Counted from the stretch's first letter, positions 37,862-48,122 are shown. The stretch: 64,000 nucleotides of DNA from Lachnospiraceae bacterium GAM79 (GCA_020735665.1 CP085928.1:2092501-2156500), one strand, 5' to 3'. The notes: a model not told the origin generated them from the sequence alone. A program made the numbers and translations.

Positions 37862-38935
37862 TTAATCGCCAAATGAGATTCCAAGCGTTTTTGCCGCCAG
37901 TACAATATCGTCATCCGGAGATACATATTTGAGCTTTCCTGCTGATTCTGATAATGGAATAGCAGTTACCATATTATCCTTGAATACAACGAGCTTTCCG
38001 AAATCCTTTGCCTTGATCAGCTCCGCAGCCTTTGCACCGAATCTGGATGAGATCACTCTGTCATATGGGCATGGGCTTCCACCTCTCTGTGTATGACCGG
38101 GAATCGCGATACGGATATCCTGTGTTGTGAACTCCTTGAGCTTGTCTGCCATCTCATATGCAACAGATGGATACGGAGAATTTGCGATTACTTCCTTTCT
38201 CTTTTTCTTTGGAAGCTCAGCAACCTCTTTGGAGATTGCTCCTTCTGCTACTGCAACGATAGTAAAGCCTTTATTGTTCTTCGTTCTCTTATCGATTGCT
38301 TCATATACTTTCTTGATATCATATGGGATCTCAGGGATCAGGATAACATCTGCGCCACCCGCAATGCCTGCGTGTAATGTGATCCATCCAACCTTGTGAC
38401 CCATAATCTCTACAATAAAGATACGATTATGGGATGCTGCTGTCGTATGAATACAGTCAATCGTCTGTGTTGCCACATCAACAGCACTCTGGAAACCAAA
38501 TGTCATATCGGTTCCCCAAAGATCGTTATCGATCGTCTTTGGAAGACCGATTACATTTAAACCTTCCTCGCTTAACAGATTTGCTGTCTTCTGCGAACCA
38601 TTTCCTCCTAATACACACAGACAATCCAGCTTCAGCTTCTTGTATGTGTCCTTCATGGATTTCACCTTATCAAGACCATCCTCTGTCGGTTCTCCCATAA
38701 GTTTAAATGGCTGTCTGGAACTACCAAGAATCGTTCCACCCTTTGTCATAATGCCTGAGAAATCATCCGGCTGCATCTTGATATACTGTGCTCTCATCAA
38801 GCCCTTATATCCATTCAGGAAACCATAAATCTCTACTTCATCAAATAACTCGTACAAACCCTTTGCTACACCACGCATGGTTGCATTCAGTGCCTGACAA
38901 TCGCCGCCACTGGTAAGTAATCCAACTCGCAACAT
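37862..38935 (-). CDS. pfkA: 6-phosphofructokinase
   Basis: A 357-residue PfkA-family kinase that phosphorylates fructose 6-phosphate. Motifs include GLLTSGGDCQALN, GGNGSQKTANLL, PKTIDNDLWGTDMTFGF, the substrate-binding MGHKVGW and PGHTQRGGSPCPYD. The GGNG/PKT combination (glycine at the E. coli 104 position, lysine at 124) is typical of atypical ATP-dependent enzymes rather than PPi-dependent ones. The first loop has Asn where E. coli PfkA has Asp103. Phosphoryl donor should be regarded as inferred. Confidence 0.93.
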   Translation of the reverse strand: MLRVGLLTSGGDCQALNATMRGVAKGLYELFDEVEIYGFLNGYKGLMRAQYIKMQPDDFSGIMTKGGTILGSSRQPFKLMGEPTEDGLDKVKSMKDTYKKLKLDCLCVLGGNGSQKTANLLSEEGLNVIGLPKTIDNDLWGTDMTFGFQSAVDVATQTIDCIHTTAASHNRIFIVEIMGHKVGWITLHAGIAGGADVILIPEIPYDIKKVYEAIDKRTKNNKGFTIVAVAEGAISKEVAELPKKKRKEVIANSPYPSVAYEMADKLKEFTTQDIRIAIPGHTQRGGSPCPYDRVISSRFGAKAAELIKAKDFGKLVVFKDNMVTAIPLSESAGKLKYVSPDDDIVLAAKTLGISFGD

Positions 38936-38985
38936 TCCTAAACACCTCTTTCTTCTTTTATATGTAAAACATTATTTAATTGTCC

Positions 38986-39582
38986 CTATAAATATACTCT
39001 GCCTTCTAATGCCCGAAGAAGCGTCACTTCATCAATGCATTCCAGATCTCCGCCTACCGGTACACCACTGGCTATCCTGCTCACTTTGATGCCTGCCGGC
39101 TTGACCAGCTTCGATATATACATCGCCGTTGCTTCACCTTCCGGTCCCGATCCTGTTGCAATGATCAGTTCATCTACATCTCCCTGTAACCGCTTCATCA
39201 ATTCTGCGATCTTGATATCTGCCGGTCCGATTCCCAGAGATGGATTGATCACTCCATGCAGTACATGATACACACCATCATACTGATTCGTTCGTTCATA
39301 TGCTGCCAGATCCCTCGGAGTCTCAACAACCATGATCACCTTATGGTTTCGATTTGCCGATCTACAGATCGGACAGAGATCACTGTCGGTAATCGTATAA
39401 CAGTTATTGCAGTATCTTATCTTCTTCTTTGCATTTACAATCGAATCTGCCAGTGCCTGCGCACGTTCCTCCGGCATACTGATTATGTGGAATGCCAGTC
39501 TCTGTGCTGTCTTTGCTCCGATACCCGGAAGTCTGCCAAGTTCTTCGATCAGACGGTTTACTTCACCACCATATATATCCAT
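38986..39582 (-). CDS. recR: Recombination protein RecR
   Basis: A 198-residue recombination mediator working with RecFO at gaps. It has an N-terminal helix-hairpin-helix (RLPGIGAKTAQRLAFHI), a zinc finger CNNC/CPIC (about residues 57-72), a Toprim domain (VVETPRDLAAYE, ATGSGPEGEATAMY) and a C-terminal Walker B-like segment. It follows ybaB with a one-base overlap in the classic dnaX-ybaB-recR operon. Confidence 0.96.
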   Translation of the reverse strand: MDIYGGEVNRLIEELGRLPGIGAKTAQRLAFHIISMPEERAQALADSIVNAKKKIRYCNNCYTITDSDLCPICRSANRNHKVIMVVETPRDLAAYERTNQYDGVYHVLHGVINPSLGIGPADIKIAELMKRLQGDVDELIIATGSGPEGEATAMYISKLVKPAGIKVSRIASGVPVGGDLECIDEVTLLRALEGRVYL

Positions 39583-39932
39583 TAGAACGGTAAGCCTCCA
39601 AGACCCATACCGCCGGAAATCTTATTCATATTCTCCTGATAATCTTCATCCTGCATACGGAATGCTTCATTGACAGCAGAAATGATCAGATCCTCTAATG
39701 TCTCGATATCATCAGGATCAACAACTTCTGGATCCAGCTTGATCTCCATTAATTCCTTCTTACCGGAAACCTTTGCTGTAACAACTCCGCCACCTACAGA
39801 AGATTCATATATCTTGTCTTCTAATTCCTTGGTAGTTGTCTCCATCTGTTTCTGCATTCTCTGTGCCTGTTTCATTAAGTTGTTCATGTTACCAGGCATC
39901 ATACCCATATTATAGCCGCCTCTTTTAGCCAT
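39582..39932 (-). CDS. YbaB/EbfC nucleoid-associated protein
   Basis: A 116-residue DNA-binding dimer. A glycine/methionine-rich N-terminus (GMMPGNMNNLMKQAQRMQKQM) precedes the YbaB core with GGGVVTAKVSGKKELMEIKLDPEVVDPDDIETLEDLI-type spacing. AAGGAGGACAT precedes the ATG. It lies between dnaX and recR as in most Firmicutes. Confidence 0.95.
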   Translation of the reverse strand: MAKRGGYNMGMMPGNMNNLMKQAQRMQKQMETTTKELEDKIYESSVGGGVVTAKVSGKKELMEIKLDPEVVDPDDIETLEDLIISAVNEAFRMQDEDYQENMNKISGGMGLGGLPF

Positions 39933-39972
39933 TTTATATGTCCTCCTTGATTCTTAACTCTTTTTTATGTTT

Positions 39973-41709
39973 TTATTCATACTGAATAGCAAAATTGATT
40001 TTCGTAAGATCATTCGCCTCGATCTCCTGTGCTGCATCACTGTTCTTTGAGACAACCTTCAACTCGATCTTTACCTGTCTTCCGGTCACTTTCTCTATAT
40101 GCTCCCGTAATGCTGCCATTCGTTCTTTTCCTTCAAAATAAGCGATTGCCTGCTTATTATCTTCATTCTGAACATATGCCAGATACAGACCATCCTTGGC
40201 TTCATTAATATTGATTCTTGCTTTCTCCAGAAATTTCTTCGTAATATTCTGATATCCATCCATGATGATATCCCATTGCTCTACGAACTCTCTTAATTCA
40301 TTATAATTCGCTTCCGGCAGTTCTTTCTTCAGCTGTTCTGACAGTTTCTTCGATGCTGCTTCTATATCTGCTTCTCCCATTGCAGGTGCCTTTCCTATCT
40401 GCATTCCTTCCTGCTTCAGTCTTGTGCAGATCTGATCCAGCAATTCCTGTGATACTGCTCCGGCACCCTGCACTGTTGCTCCTGCCGATGCTGTAACACC
40501 TTCTGATACCGAGCTTCCTATACCATTGTTCCCGGCAACCACTAATCCGGCAGCTCCACTCTCTAACTTCTGTTCCAGAACTCGGACCCGGTCAAGCAGT
40601 GCACTGTAATCTGTCTCCATCTCCGGTTTGCATAATTTGATCACTGCAAGCTCCAGAACGATACGCTTCTGAACCGCATATTTGATATTTGCCGATGTAT
40701 CCGAGAATATATTGATATAACGAATGAGTGCATCCGTATCGATCTGTGCTGCAAGCTGTCTTAACCGCTCCAGATTCTCTGCTGACATATCAAGCTTCTG
40801 ATCTGCCTCCGGTGAAACCTTCACCAGCAGTACATTTCGAAGAAACCATGTGAATTCTGAAACGAACCGGGACAACTCACGTCCCTGCCATACGACCTCA
40901 TCTACCAGATCGATCGCGCCGACAACATCGAGCTTTATCACGCAGTCAAGCAATCGGGCAAATACATCGATATCGACTGCACCGATCGTATCCAGAACAT
41001 TCTCGTATGTCAGTTTTTTACCTATATTAAAGGCTATACACTGATCCAGAATACTAAGTGCATCTCGCATAGAGCCATCCGCCGCTTTGGCGATATAATC
41101 AACTGCTTTCTTCTCAGCTTCGATCTGCTCTCTGCCAAGCAGCTCCATCAGACGATCACTGATCGTTTCTACTGAAATCCTGCGAAATTCATACTTCTGA
41201 CATCTTGATGATATCGTAATCGGAATCTTATGTGATTCTGTTGTTGCCAATATAAAGATGACATAAGCCGGTGGTTCTTCCAACGTCTTTAACAGAGCAT
41301 TAAACGCTCCCTGTGTCAACATATGAACCTCATCGATGATGTATACCTTATATTTTCCTTCCGATGGCGAATACTGAACTTCCTCTCGGATCTGTCTGAT
41401 ATTGTCTACACCATTGTTAGATGCCGCATCGATCTCGATCACATTCATGGATGATCCATCGGCGATTGCACGACATGCCGCACACTCATTACATGGACTA
41501 CCATTTATCGGGTGCTCACAGTTTACTGCCTTTGCAAATAACTTAGCTATGGATGTCTTTCCGGTTCCTCTGGTTCCACAGAACAGAAATGCATGTCCGA
41601 TCCTGTTATTTATGATCTGATTCTTTAGTGTTGTTACAACATGATCCTGACCCTTGACTTCTTCAAAAGTATCCGGTCTCCATTTACGATATAATGCCAT
41701 ATAAGACAT
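39973..41709 (-). CDS. dnaX: DNA polymerase III subunits gamma/tau
   Basis: A clamp-loader ATPase of 578 residues. The ATG at 41709 (GGAGGAAATCGTC upstream) is preferred over an in-frame ATG 15 bases earlier because it gives MSYMALYRKWRP. It has Walker A GTRGTGKTSIAKL, a four-cysteine zinc module (CEHPINGSPCNECAAC), DEVHML and the SRCQKYEF sensor. The C-terminal third (about 370-578) is the tau-specific region. A separate frameshifted gamma product is not obvious. Confidence 0.96.
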   Translation of the reverse strand: MSYMALYRKWRPDTFEEVKGQDHVVTTLKNQIINNRIGHAFLFCGTRGTGKTSIAKLFAKAVNCEHPINGSPCNECAACRAIADGSSMNVIEIDAASNNGVDNIRQIREEVQYSPSEGKYKVYIIDEVHMLTQGAFNALLKTLEEPPAYVIFILATTESHKIPITISSRCQKYEFRRISVETISDRLMELLGREQIEAEKKAVDYIAKAADGSMRDALSILDQCIAFNIGKKLTYENVLDTIGAVDIDVFARLLDCVIKLDVVGAIDLVDEVVWQGRELSRFVSEFTWFLRNVLLVKVSPEADQKLDMSAENLERLRQLAAQIDTDALIRYINIFSDTSANIKYAVQKRIVLELAVIKLCKPEMETDYSALLDRVRVLEQKLESGAAGLVVAGNNGIGSSVSEGVTASAGATVQGAGAVSQELLDQICTRLKQEGMQIGKAPAMGEADIEAASKKLSEQLKKELPEANYNELREFVEQWDIIMDGYQNITKKFLEKARININEAKDGLYLAYVQNEDNKQAIAYFEGKERMAALREHIEKVTGRQVKIELKVVSKNSDAAQEIEANDLTKINFAIQYE

Positions 41710-41806
41710 GACGATTTCCTCCAAAATACAACTAAAGATATTATATCCGAAATGGTGATTGATAGCAATTATTAGTTTTCAAGGTGCTGGGCTTTTTCTA
41801 TCCTAT

Positions 41807-44800
41807 TTATTTTCGTTTCTTATTTCCGTTTCTACAGATCAATAATATCATGGCTGCCAAAAGAGCAGCTCCTGCTCCGATACAGGCAATCAATAAGAGG
41901 CTGGTCTGATCACCTGTCTTCGGGGTTCCTGATTCATGTATCTGTTCGGTCGTCTGAGTCGTCAATTCTGCAGTAAGCTCTTCCGTATCTTCAGTGGTTG
42001 CTTCCGTGGTATTCTCAGTTGTTATTTCGGTGCTGTTTTCGGTTGTAATTTCAGTACTGTTCTCCGTCGTTACCTCAGTACTGTTTTCGGTTGTTATCTC
42101 GGTTGTATCCTCGGTTGTATCCTCGGTCGTTGTCTCGGTTGTATTCTCGGTCGTTGTCTCGGTTGTATCCTCGGTTGTCGTCTCCGTCGTTGTTTCTACT
42201 GAAAGTATCGTCTGTCTTACTTTTTCTTCCGGATGCTCCGGTGTAAGGTGCTTATAATATATTACAGGATCAAGCGCAAAGCCTTCCGATTCCTTCACCT
42301 CCACAACCGCATACCATCCAAACGGAAGTCCTGAAAATACGCATTCTTCCTGATCTGCTGAAATCGCAACCAGACTGTCATCCGGCATACGAAATTGATT
42401 TTCCACACCACAGGAATTTAAAATCTCCGGAATTCCAATTGCTGTCAATGTCTCATTATTCGTCTGTTGTCTGAGTTTCGTCGTAAAGGTTCCGACTTTA
42501 TACCGTTCATCATACGGCTGATCTTTGCCGGTTACCATATATACCTCATATACCGCACCCTCAAGTGAGAAACGGGTATCATGGTCTGTTATCTCCGGAG
42601 CTTCGCTTACTTTTTCAAGCCTTAATTCTCCGGTCTTAGCCGTATCCGCTACGGTTATCTCATACCGATAACTGCCCTCATCGTTTGGATCACGATTCTC
42701 TAAGGACATATCTACTTTTTGAGGTGTCAGATTTTTCTCAAAATATGCATTTCCCGAAATTTCGACCAGATAATAGATACCAGCCGGTAGTCCGTCTAAT
42801 GTATATTCATCCTTCCTCGTAAGAGCAATCGTTGCTCCGTCGGTCGGGGCAAATCCTTTATTTATATCTGTCACCTTGCCCTTTCCATCCTCCTGTATCT
42901 CAAATTCTCCCGCATATCGAGCATCCTCCACAGAGCAACCTCCTGTCGCATCCGCCATATATAAACGATAACGGATTCCTGCAAAAGAATACTCGGATGA
43001 GTGTGCGGCATATAACTGATCGGTCGTTTTATTCACCGATAAATTAATCTTAGAATTATGAACCTGAAATTCGTACTCCGAACTTTGCGTTGTAATCTCA
43101 TGATAAACAGCTTGTGCCGGACAGAATCCCCGTTCCGTTGCACTCACAGCATCCTCCACCAGCACATACCAGCCAAGCGGAAGATCATAAATATCCCGAC
43201 ATAATGACCAGTCAATGTCTTCACCCTTATAATCACTCTTTATTCCAAGTGTTATTGCCTCAGATGTCAGACTGACAGGTATTCCTTTTCCCTGTGCATT
43301 TACCATATACTCGCCTATTAATATAGAACTTCCTTCTGCATCGTAGGCAGTCTTATCATTCGGAACTTTATATAGTCTGAATCGAACTCCCTTCGTCTGT
43401 GATATATCTCCAAAATATGTCTTTATCAGGCGCAATTTTCCCTTTTCCATATCTTCGCTGACAGATGCATCCACCTGAAATGTGCTGTTCTTTTTTAATG
43501 TAAAACTCTTAACTTCCGAATCAACCCGATAGCCTGTATGAACGATTCCCGCGGTATCGTATGGATAGACATTTGCATCCAGATAGCCATAGGTATTTCC
43601 TTTTGCCGCATACCATCTCGCTTTACCGTCTCCGGTATAAACGGTATCCCGTTCTCTGTAATAATAAGTATACGAACTGTCCTTTTCCAGATTCAACTTT
43701 GTCCAGTAGTATATGCATGGCGTATATTTATACTTTGTTATATAGTGTTGTCTTGCCGCTTCACTGTCAAATACTACATTTGCACCATCCTTATCCTGAT
43801 ATGCCTTTCCATCATAAGATACAACTATGTTTGAACCCGCTTTGTCCGTACAAGCTTTGTCAGAATAGACAGTATAGCGGATTCCTGCCATATTATAATA
43901 AGGTTCATCTGACGGAAGCCTGACGGCTGCCGGATTTACCGGATTCTTTTCTACTGTAAATGAACCATCTGTCAGACTTTTTCCCCAGTCAACAGTCATC
44001 GCAAATGTATATTCATATAAAACACCTGCAAAGCACGACTGAATCTTTTTATTATCCGGCACTACCGCATATGTAGTAAATCCATACTTCTCAGCTGCTG
44101 TCTTTGCTATCTTAGTGTTTCCCGACGTCTGAATATCTGCTGTAAACAGGAATCGATCTCCCGCTTTTAACCGCACTGTACTTCCACCTGTACAGGCTTT
44201 CCATTTGCTGTCTTTTACCGTATCATTCCATGTCACACATATCCAGAATGTCACGCCCTGACCGGAAGGAACTTTTACTGAAAAACCGTTCTCTGTTCCT
44301 CCTGACACCCGGATAACCTCCGTTCTTTTCTTCCGCTTCTGTTCAGGGGTATTATCACTGACATAAGCTGTTTCTGTTGTGCTCATATTATATGTATACT
44401 TCAATCTATTTTCTGCTGATGTCGGTGCAATATTCGTTACTACCGGACCGGGAAGCTTCCCGCCGATCATCAACTCTGCCTGTGCTCGCGTCAGCGGAGA
44501 TGTCCCACTTATCGTCGCATCAGAATGACGGATTGAATTTAAAAGATTTTGAATAACAGTCTGTGACTTCTTCTCTTTATATCCCTGATATAATGCTTTT
44601 CGAATATTGCTATTCAACATGCTTCCATTATGTGCATACTGATCTGCCGCATCGTCACTATAAACGGCTGCTCTTGTTCCCCTGCGATGAACACCATCTG
44701 CCAGCGTCTCACCATACCACGGCATCTGTGCATCTTTGTCCCCACAATATACAGAAAACAGTTTGCTATAAGTATTGCCCTTATATCGTAATATTCGGTA

Positions 44801-45133
44801 ATCCTTACAGCTGTTTTCTGCTTTCATTCTTCCAAGCCTGTACTCTTCTATGTCTGATTCTATGAGCTCCGGTAACGCCTGTACCGCTAACGCCATCTCA
44901 GCGGTTTCACCCGTTGTACTATCAGCCGTTTCCATAGCATCACTGCCTGTTGCAATAACTATCTGTCTTAGTGTCAAACCACCACCGGCAAAACTACCCA
45001 GCATTTCTGATCTGCCAAATGCATAAATCGACAAACATATACATACCAATACCACACATATTATGCCTGTTATCACCCGTCTTCTCCGGTTCCTCCGTCT
45101 TCTCCGTTTTCTTTCTTCTTTTTCAAACTTCAT
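41807..45133 (-). CDS. Cna-B-domain surface adhesin with TPKTG anchor
   Basis: A 1,108-residue cell-wall protein. A basic N-terminus and membrane helix (ITGIICVVLVCICLSIYAF) lead into a region with FSVYCGDKDAQMPWYG that may be a thioester adhesin domain. Several prealbumin-like Cna-B/SpaA modules follow (GVRFRLYKV, GIRYRLYMA, GAVYEVYMV). About 85 residues of Thr/Glu repeats come next, then GTPKTGDQ, a hydrophobic helix and NGNKKRK. The sorting motif is TPKTG instead of LPxTG. It ends the Tad pilus gene cluster, implying a role in adhesion. Confidence 0.88.
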   Translation of the reverse strand: MKFEKEERKRRRRRNRRRRVITGIICVVLVCICLSIYAFGRSEMLGSFAGGGLTLRQIVIATGSDAMETADSTTGETAEMALAVQALPELIESDIEEYRLGRMKAENSCKDYRILRYKGNTYSKLFSVYCGDKDAQMPWYGETLADGVHRRGTRAAVYSDDAADQYAHNGSMLNSNIRKALYQGYKEKKSQTVIQNLLNSIRHSDATISGTSPLTRAQAELMIGGKLPGPVVTNIAPTSAENRLKYTYNMSTTETAYVSDNTPEQKRKKRTEVIRVSGGTENGFSVKVPSGQGVTFWICVTWNDTVKDSKWKACTGGSTVRLKAGDRFLFTADIQTSGNTKIAKTAAEKYGFTTYAVVPDNKKIQSCFAGVLYEYTFAMTVDWGKSLTDGSFTVEKNPVNPAAVRLPSDEPYYNMAGIRYTVYSDKACTDKAGSNIVVSYDGKAYQDKDGANVVFDSEAARQHYITKYKYTPCIYYWTKLNLEKDSSYTYYYRERDTVYTGDGKARWYAAKGNTYGYLDANVYPYDTAGIVHTGYRVDSEVKSFTLKKNSTFQVDASVSEDMEKGKLRLIKTYFGDISQTKGVRFRLYKVPNDKTAYDAEGSSILIGEYMVNAQGKGIPVSLTSEAITLGIKSDYKGEDIDWSLCRDIYDLPLGWYVLVEDAVSATERGFCPAQAVYHEITTQSSEYEFQVHNSKINLSVNKTTDQLYAAHSSEYSFAGIRYRLYMADATGGCSVEDARYAGEFEIQEDGKGKVTDINKGFAPTDGATIALTRKDEYTLDGLPAGIYYLVEISGNAYFEKNLTPQKVDMSLENRDPNDEGSYRYEITVADTAKTGELRLEKVSEAPEITDHDTRFSLEGAVYEVYMVTGKDQPYDERYKVGTFTTKLRQQTNNETLTAIGIPEILNSCGVENQFRMPDDSLVAISADQEECVFSGLPFGWYAVVEVKESEGFALDPVIYYKHLTPEHPEEKVRQTILSVETTTETTTEDTTETTTENTTETTTEDTTEDTTEITTENSTEVTTENSTEITTENSTEITTENTTEATTEDTEELTAELTTQTTEQIHESGTPKTGDQTSLLLIACIGAGAALLAAMILLICRNGNKKRK
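41945..42200. repeat. Low-complexity tandem repeats encoding the Thr/Glu stalk
   Basis: Degenerate 12-18-bp repeats built on words such as GTTGTCTCGGTTGTATCCTC (plus strand) encode repeated TTE(D/N)TTE units just before the sorting signal. Such tracts often vary in length between strains. Confidence 0.85.
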
Positions 45134-45177
45134 AGCGTCATCATTTCCTCCTCGTCTGTATAATTAATCGTCCCGGA

Positions 45178-46653
45178 TCAACACACCCGAAACTCATAGC
45201 GTTCGCTTCCAAATGAAACCTCATCACCGGGGAATAACAATACCGGATATCCCTTCTTCAATGGATAATCATTGACACATGTTCCATTTGTTGACTCAAT
45301 ATCTTCCAATATAAAATTTGCATCTGCATAAGCAAGCTTCGCATGAACCCGGCTGATACTCTCACCATGTAGTCGGCAGTCTGCCATATCTCCTCTGCCG
45401 ATCAACGCCGGAATCCGGGTCACATACACCATTTCCGGCTGAGAACTATAACCGGAAAGTGAGACGAACATCCCATACGGCTGTCCGGTATTTAACACCT
45501 GTGTATCCGCTGCATTTTCGTCCGTACATATCTCGCACGATTTATCAAATAATCGTAGCTTCTCTACATCGCTCTCAATTTCATCGTCCGTAATGTCTTC
45601 TGTTTTCTGTTCTCTAAAAGCTGTATGCTGCAAAGGTTCTTTCGGGTATTCTTCGTATATCCTGTTATCTTCTGTCCGTTTATCAAGCTCTATATATGCC
45701 AGCAATTCCACAGCCAGCAATATGCATATGCCTAATAACGGCTTCGTATGTTCCACCCGTCCATATCTTCGACATTGCAAATAAGCCATTATGACCCCAG
45801 CTAAAAACGTCAGAATCATACCACCTATAATCAAGCTCTTATATATATTCCATTGATGTCGCATACTGATTCCCGCCCTGCTTCCTAAGTCGCTCAGGCT
45901 ACTCTTTTCGATACTTACCTGATCTTCCGATTCCGAATCTTCCCTGCTCATATTCCAGACAGCTTCCATATCCCTGCAAACATCATCTATCTGAGATCCG
46001 CCCCCTTTTTTCTCTGCATATCCGATTCCCGACATTTGAAAGGAACCATCACATGATAAGATCCGATCAAGTTCTGTCCCTAACTCTTCCGGATCAACAT
46101 ATTCTTCGACTATTTTCTGATACAGATCATACACCTTATCTGCCTGAACCCGATTCGTATGATCCATTCTACCAAGGTACTGTTCCATCAATACCCGCAT
46201 CTGCATCCGCACACTTATCTGATATCCCGGCAGATAAGTAAAAACAAATTGTTTCTTATGGTTATCAAAAAATATGTATTCTTCCTGTAGAACCAGATCG
46301 TTCATCACCAGCAGATAACGTCTGAGTTCCCATATTACATGAAACACCGCCTGAAATACCCGCATGATTTCCTCCGGTGAAATCGACATAGATGCATACG
46401 AAGGATCCGAAGTCGGCTGTGCCGGCATGGATGCAAATGCTGCATCCATATCCATCATACCGGCCACATATTCTGTAAGACCGCTTACCTTATAACAGGG
46501 ATACCCCTCACCATCTATATAGCGAAGACGCATATCGAGAATACCGCTTATATGATTTCTCTGTAACATCTCCATCTCATATGATGGCTGACATACAACA
46601 TCAGATAACAACATATATACATCAAATCCATCTGTGTCATAATTCTTTTCCAT
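45178..46653 (-). CDS. DUF6382/FHA-domain membrane protein of the Tad locus
   Basis: A 491-residue protein. The N-terminal ~200 residues resemble the DUF6382 module found in Clostridia pilus loci. Two adjacent membrane helices lie about 270-320. A C-terminal FHA domain (IGRGDMADCRLHGESISRVHAKL, then ILEDIESTNGTCVNDYPL) keeps the phosphothreonine-binding Arg, Ser and Asn residues. It probably links Ser/Thr kinase signalling to pilus assembly. It overlaps the upstream TadE-like gene by 17 bases. Confidence 0.85.
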   Translation of the reverse strand: MEKNYDTDGFDVYMLLSDVVCQPSYEMEMLQRNHISGILDMRLRYIDGEGYPCYKVSGLTEYVAGMMDMDAAFASMPAQPTSDPSYASMSISPEEIMRVFQAVFHVIWELRRYLLVMNDLVLQEEYIFFDNHKKQFVFTYLPGYQISVRMQMRVLMEQYLGRMDHTNRVQADKVYDLYQKIVEEYVDPEELGTELDRILSCDGSFQMSGIGYAEKKGGGSQIDDVCRDMEAVWNMSREDSESEDQVSIEKSSLSDLGSRAGISMRHQWNIYKSLIIGGMILTFLAGVIMAYLQCRRYGRVEHTKPLLGICILLAVELLAYIELDKRTEDNRIYEEYPKEPLQHTAFREQKTEDITDDEIESDVEKLRLFDKSCEICTDENAADTQVLNTGQPYGMFVSLSGYSSQPEMVYVTRIPALIGRGDMADCRLHGESISRVHAKLAYADANFILEDIESTNGTCVNDYPLKKGYPVLLFPGDEVSFGSERYEFRVC

Positions 46654-47194
46654 ATAGCTGCCACCTCCTGAGATTATTCCCTGTATCCCGGATCTCCTCC
46701 TCCAGTTTGATTTTATTCTGACTGACTTTTTTATTGATCAGCAGTCCTATGCCCAGATGGTTTTCTTCATATTTCACCACAGTTTTTCGTCTTCTTACAG
46801 AATAGAACAGCTTTCCGCTGCCCTTATTCTCAGATACACTGACCTCCAACTCATCCAGATTGTTCATATATTCTGATAATGACTGAAATATCTGTTGTTC
46901 CAGTATCTCATCTCCTGTACCAGCCTGCCCGGCTATATAGCTTTCTTTATTGTATGTAATGGCATACGCTTCTCCCCGCGCAGCTGCCCGGTTGATCTGC
47001 ATGAACATCATATTAATTGCAATAAATACAATAGTGATAACGATCGGCATAAGCACACACATTTCAACTATGATCGAACCGGCGTCACCCTTTATACGCT
47101 CATACGGCCTGTTATTCTCCATAACCATACTTCCATATTCATACGCCTTGTCAGTCTTCATAGCCATACATTGAGTTTTTCTGCCCTTCTCCAT
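46637..47194 (-). CDS. TadE-like pseudopilin
   Basis: A minor pilin of the Tad/Flp system, 185 residues from the ATG at 47194 (AAGGGG 8 bases upstream). The prepilin-type segment GSIIVEMCVLMPIVITIVFIAINMM follows a cytoplasmic N-terminus with a conserved Glu at the start of the hydrophobic helix. The remainder is a short extracellular alpha/beta tail. It needs a prepilin peptidase that is not in this window. Confidence 0.82.
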   Translation of the reverse strand: MEKGRKTQCMAMKTDKAYEYGSMVMENNRPYERIKGDAGSIIVEMCVLMPIVITIVFIAINMMFMQINRAAARGEAYAITYNKESYIAGQAGTGDEILEQQIFQSLSEYMNNLDELEVSVSENKGSGKLFYSVRRRKTVVKYEENHLGIGLLINKKVSQNKIKLEEEIRDTGNNLRRWQLYGKEL

Positions 47195-47216
47195 ATACAT
47201 ATCCCCTTTCTGTCTT

Positions 47217-48122
47217 CTATCTGCCACATTCAGAGCAATAGGGAAGCCCAGTCACATCCGACCTGCGAACCCTTGTCACCGTACGTTTCAGTCCTGAACA
47301 CCCTATCGATAGATGATAACGGTCACCCGTCTCTGTCACATACACCGCAGAATCTGCATGTTTTCCTTCTGCACATAATTCACAGGGAGATAACGAATTC
47401 TGTATCTGGTTCAAGTTCGTTTGCCGGATCGTCAGCCGGATGTGATAACAGTTTCTGCTGGTATGGCAGACATCACCTGTCTCTGCAATATATACATAAC
47501 TGTCATCGTTATCTGCTCCGTCCAAGATCAGACCCACATATGCTTTCTGGCAAATCTGCTCAGAAACCTTCCACCTGATTATTCCGATAAATGGAATCTC
47601 CTGCTGCAAGCCATACCCAAGCCGCAGATAGATGCATCCATCAGTCGTATCGTAATCCGCCTGACTTATCCGTATCCCGCTACTTCCACCTGTTACATAT
47701 CGGTCAACCATATCCGTATCATCTATATAGGTATGAAGCACCATCCCTGCTGTAACAGCGTCTAAGCTCGCGTCAGCTTCTGAATCTGTCAGTTCCATAT
47801 ATTTGGTCTCTGCCATATACTGTGCAGTCTCCTGCATCGCTTCATATACCAGCATTCTGGTCTGAAGGAGATTCCCAATCTGGAAGCAGGCAAATGCTGC
47901 CAATAAAAACAGCGGTAACACCAGCATGGCTTCTAATGTTGCACTTCCCCGATTTCCTGTTTGTTTCTGATCTAAAGGGATGGTCTTATACACTCTCTTT
48001 GCCCTGCGCATGGCACCAAAATCTAACTTTCCGTGGAGAGACGGGGACATTATACATACAATTATTCTTTTTACGTGTATCACTACCATATTAACCATGC
48101 CGCCTGACAAGCAAGAGAGCAT
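47217..48122 (-). CDS. TadE-like protein with duplicated cysteine/histidine C-terminal motif
   Basis: A 301-residue protein with a TadE-type helix (GSATLEAMLVLPLFLLAAFACFQIG) near residues 60-85. Two copies of a short domain end it: YVYIAETGDVCHTSRNCYHI...PCELC and AVYVTETGDRYHLSIGCSGL...PYCSEC. Such VYxTxTGxxYH...C...C modules resemble those appended to some secreted nucleases and competence proteins and may bind metal. The ATG follows GGGGTGG. Confidence 0.82.
   Translation of the reverse strand: MLSCLSGGMVNMVVIHVKRIIVCIMSPSLHGKLDFGAMRRAKRVYKTIPLDQKQTGNRGSATLEAMLVLPLFLLAAFACFQIGNLLQTRMLVYEAMQETAQYMAETKYMELTDSEADASLDAVTAGMVLHTYIDDTDMVDRYVTGGSSGIRISQADYDTTDGCIYLRLGYGLQQEIPFIGIIRWKVSEQICQKAYVGLILDGADNDDSYVYIAETGDVCHTSRNCYHIRLTIRQTNLNQIQNSLSPCELCAEGKHADSAVYVTETGDRYHLSIGCSGLKRTVTRVRRSDVTGLPYCSECGR

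Noticed and set aside
37862-38935. Asn in GGNGS of phosphofructokinase as a disabling mutation
   Set aside because: The same motif appears to be a subfamily feature, and all other substrate motifs are intact.
41945-42200. Possible CRISPR array
   Set aside because: The repeats are degenerate, without unique spacers, and in frame with a protein stalk. No cas genes are in the window.
41936-42257. Plus-strand frames rich in Val/Ser or Gly/Cys opposite the adhesin
   Set aside because: They are antisense readings of the Thr/Glu repeats.
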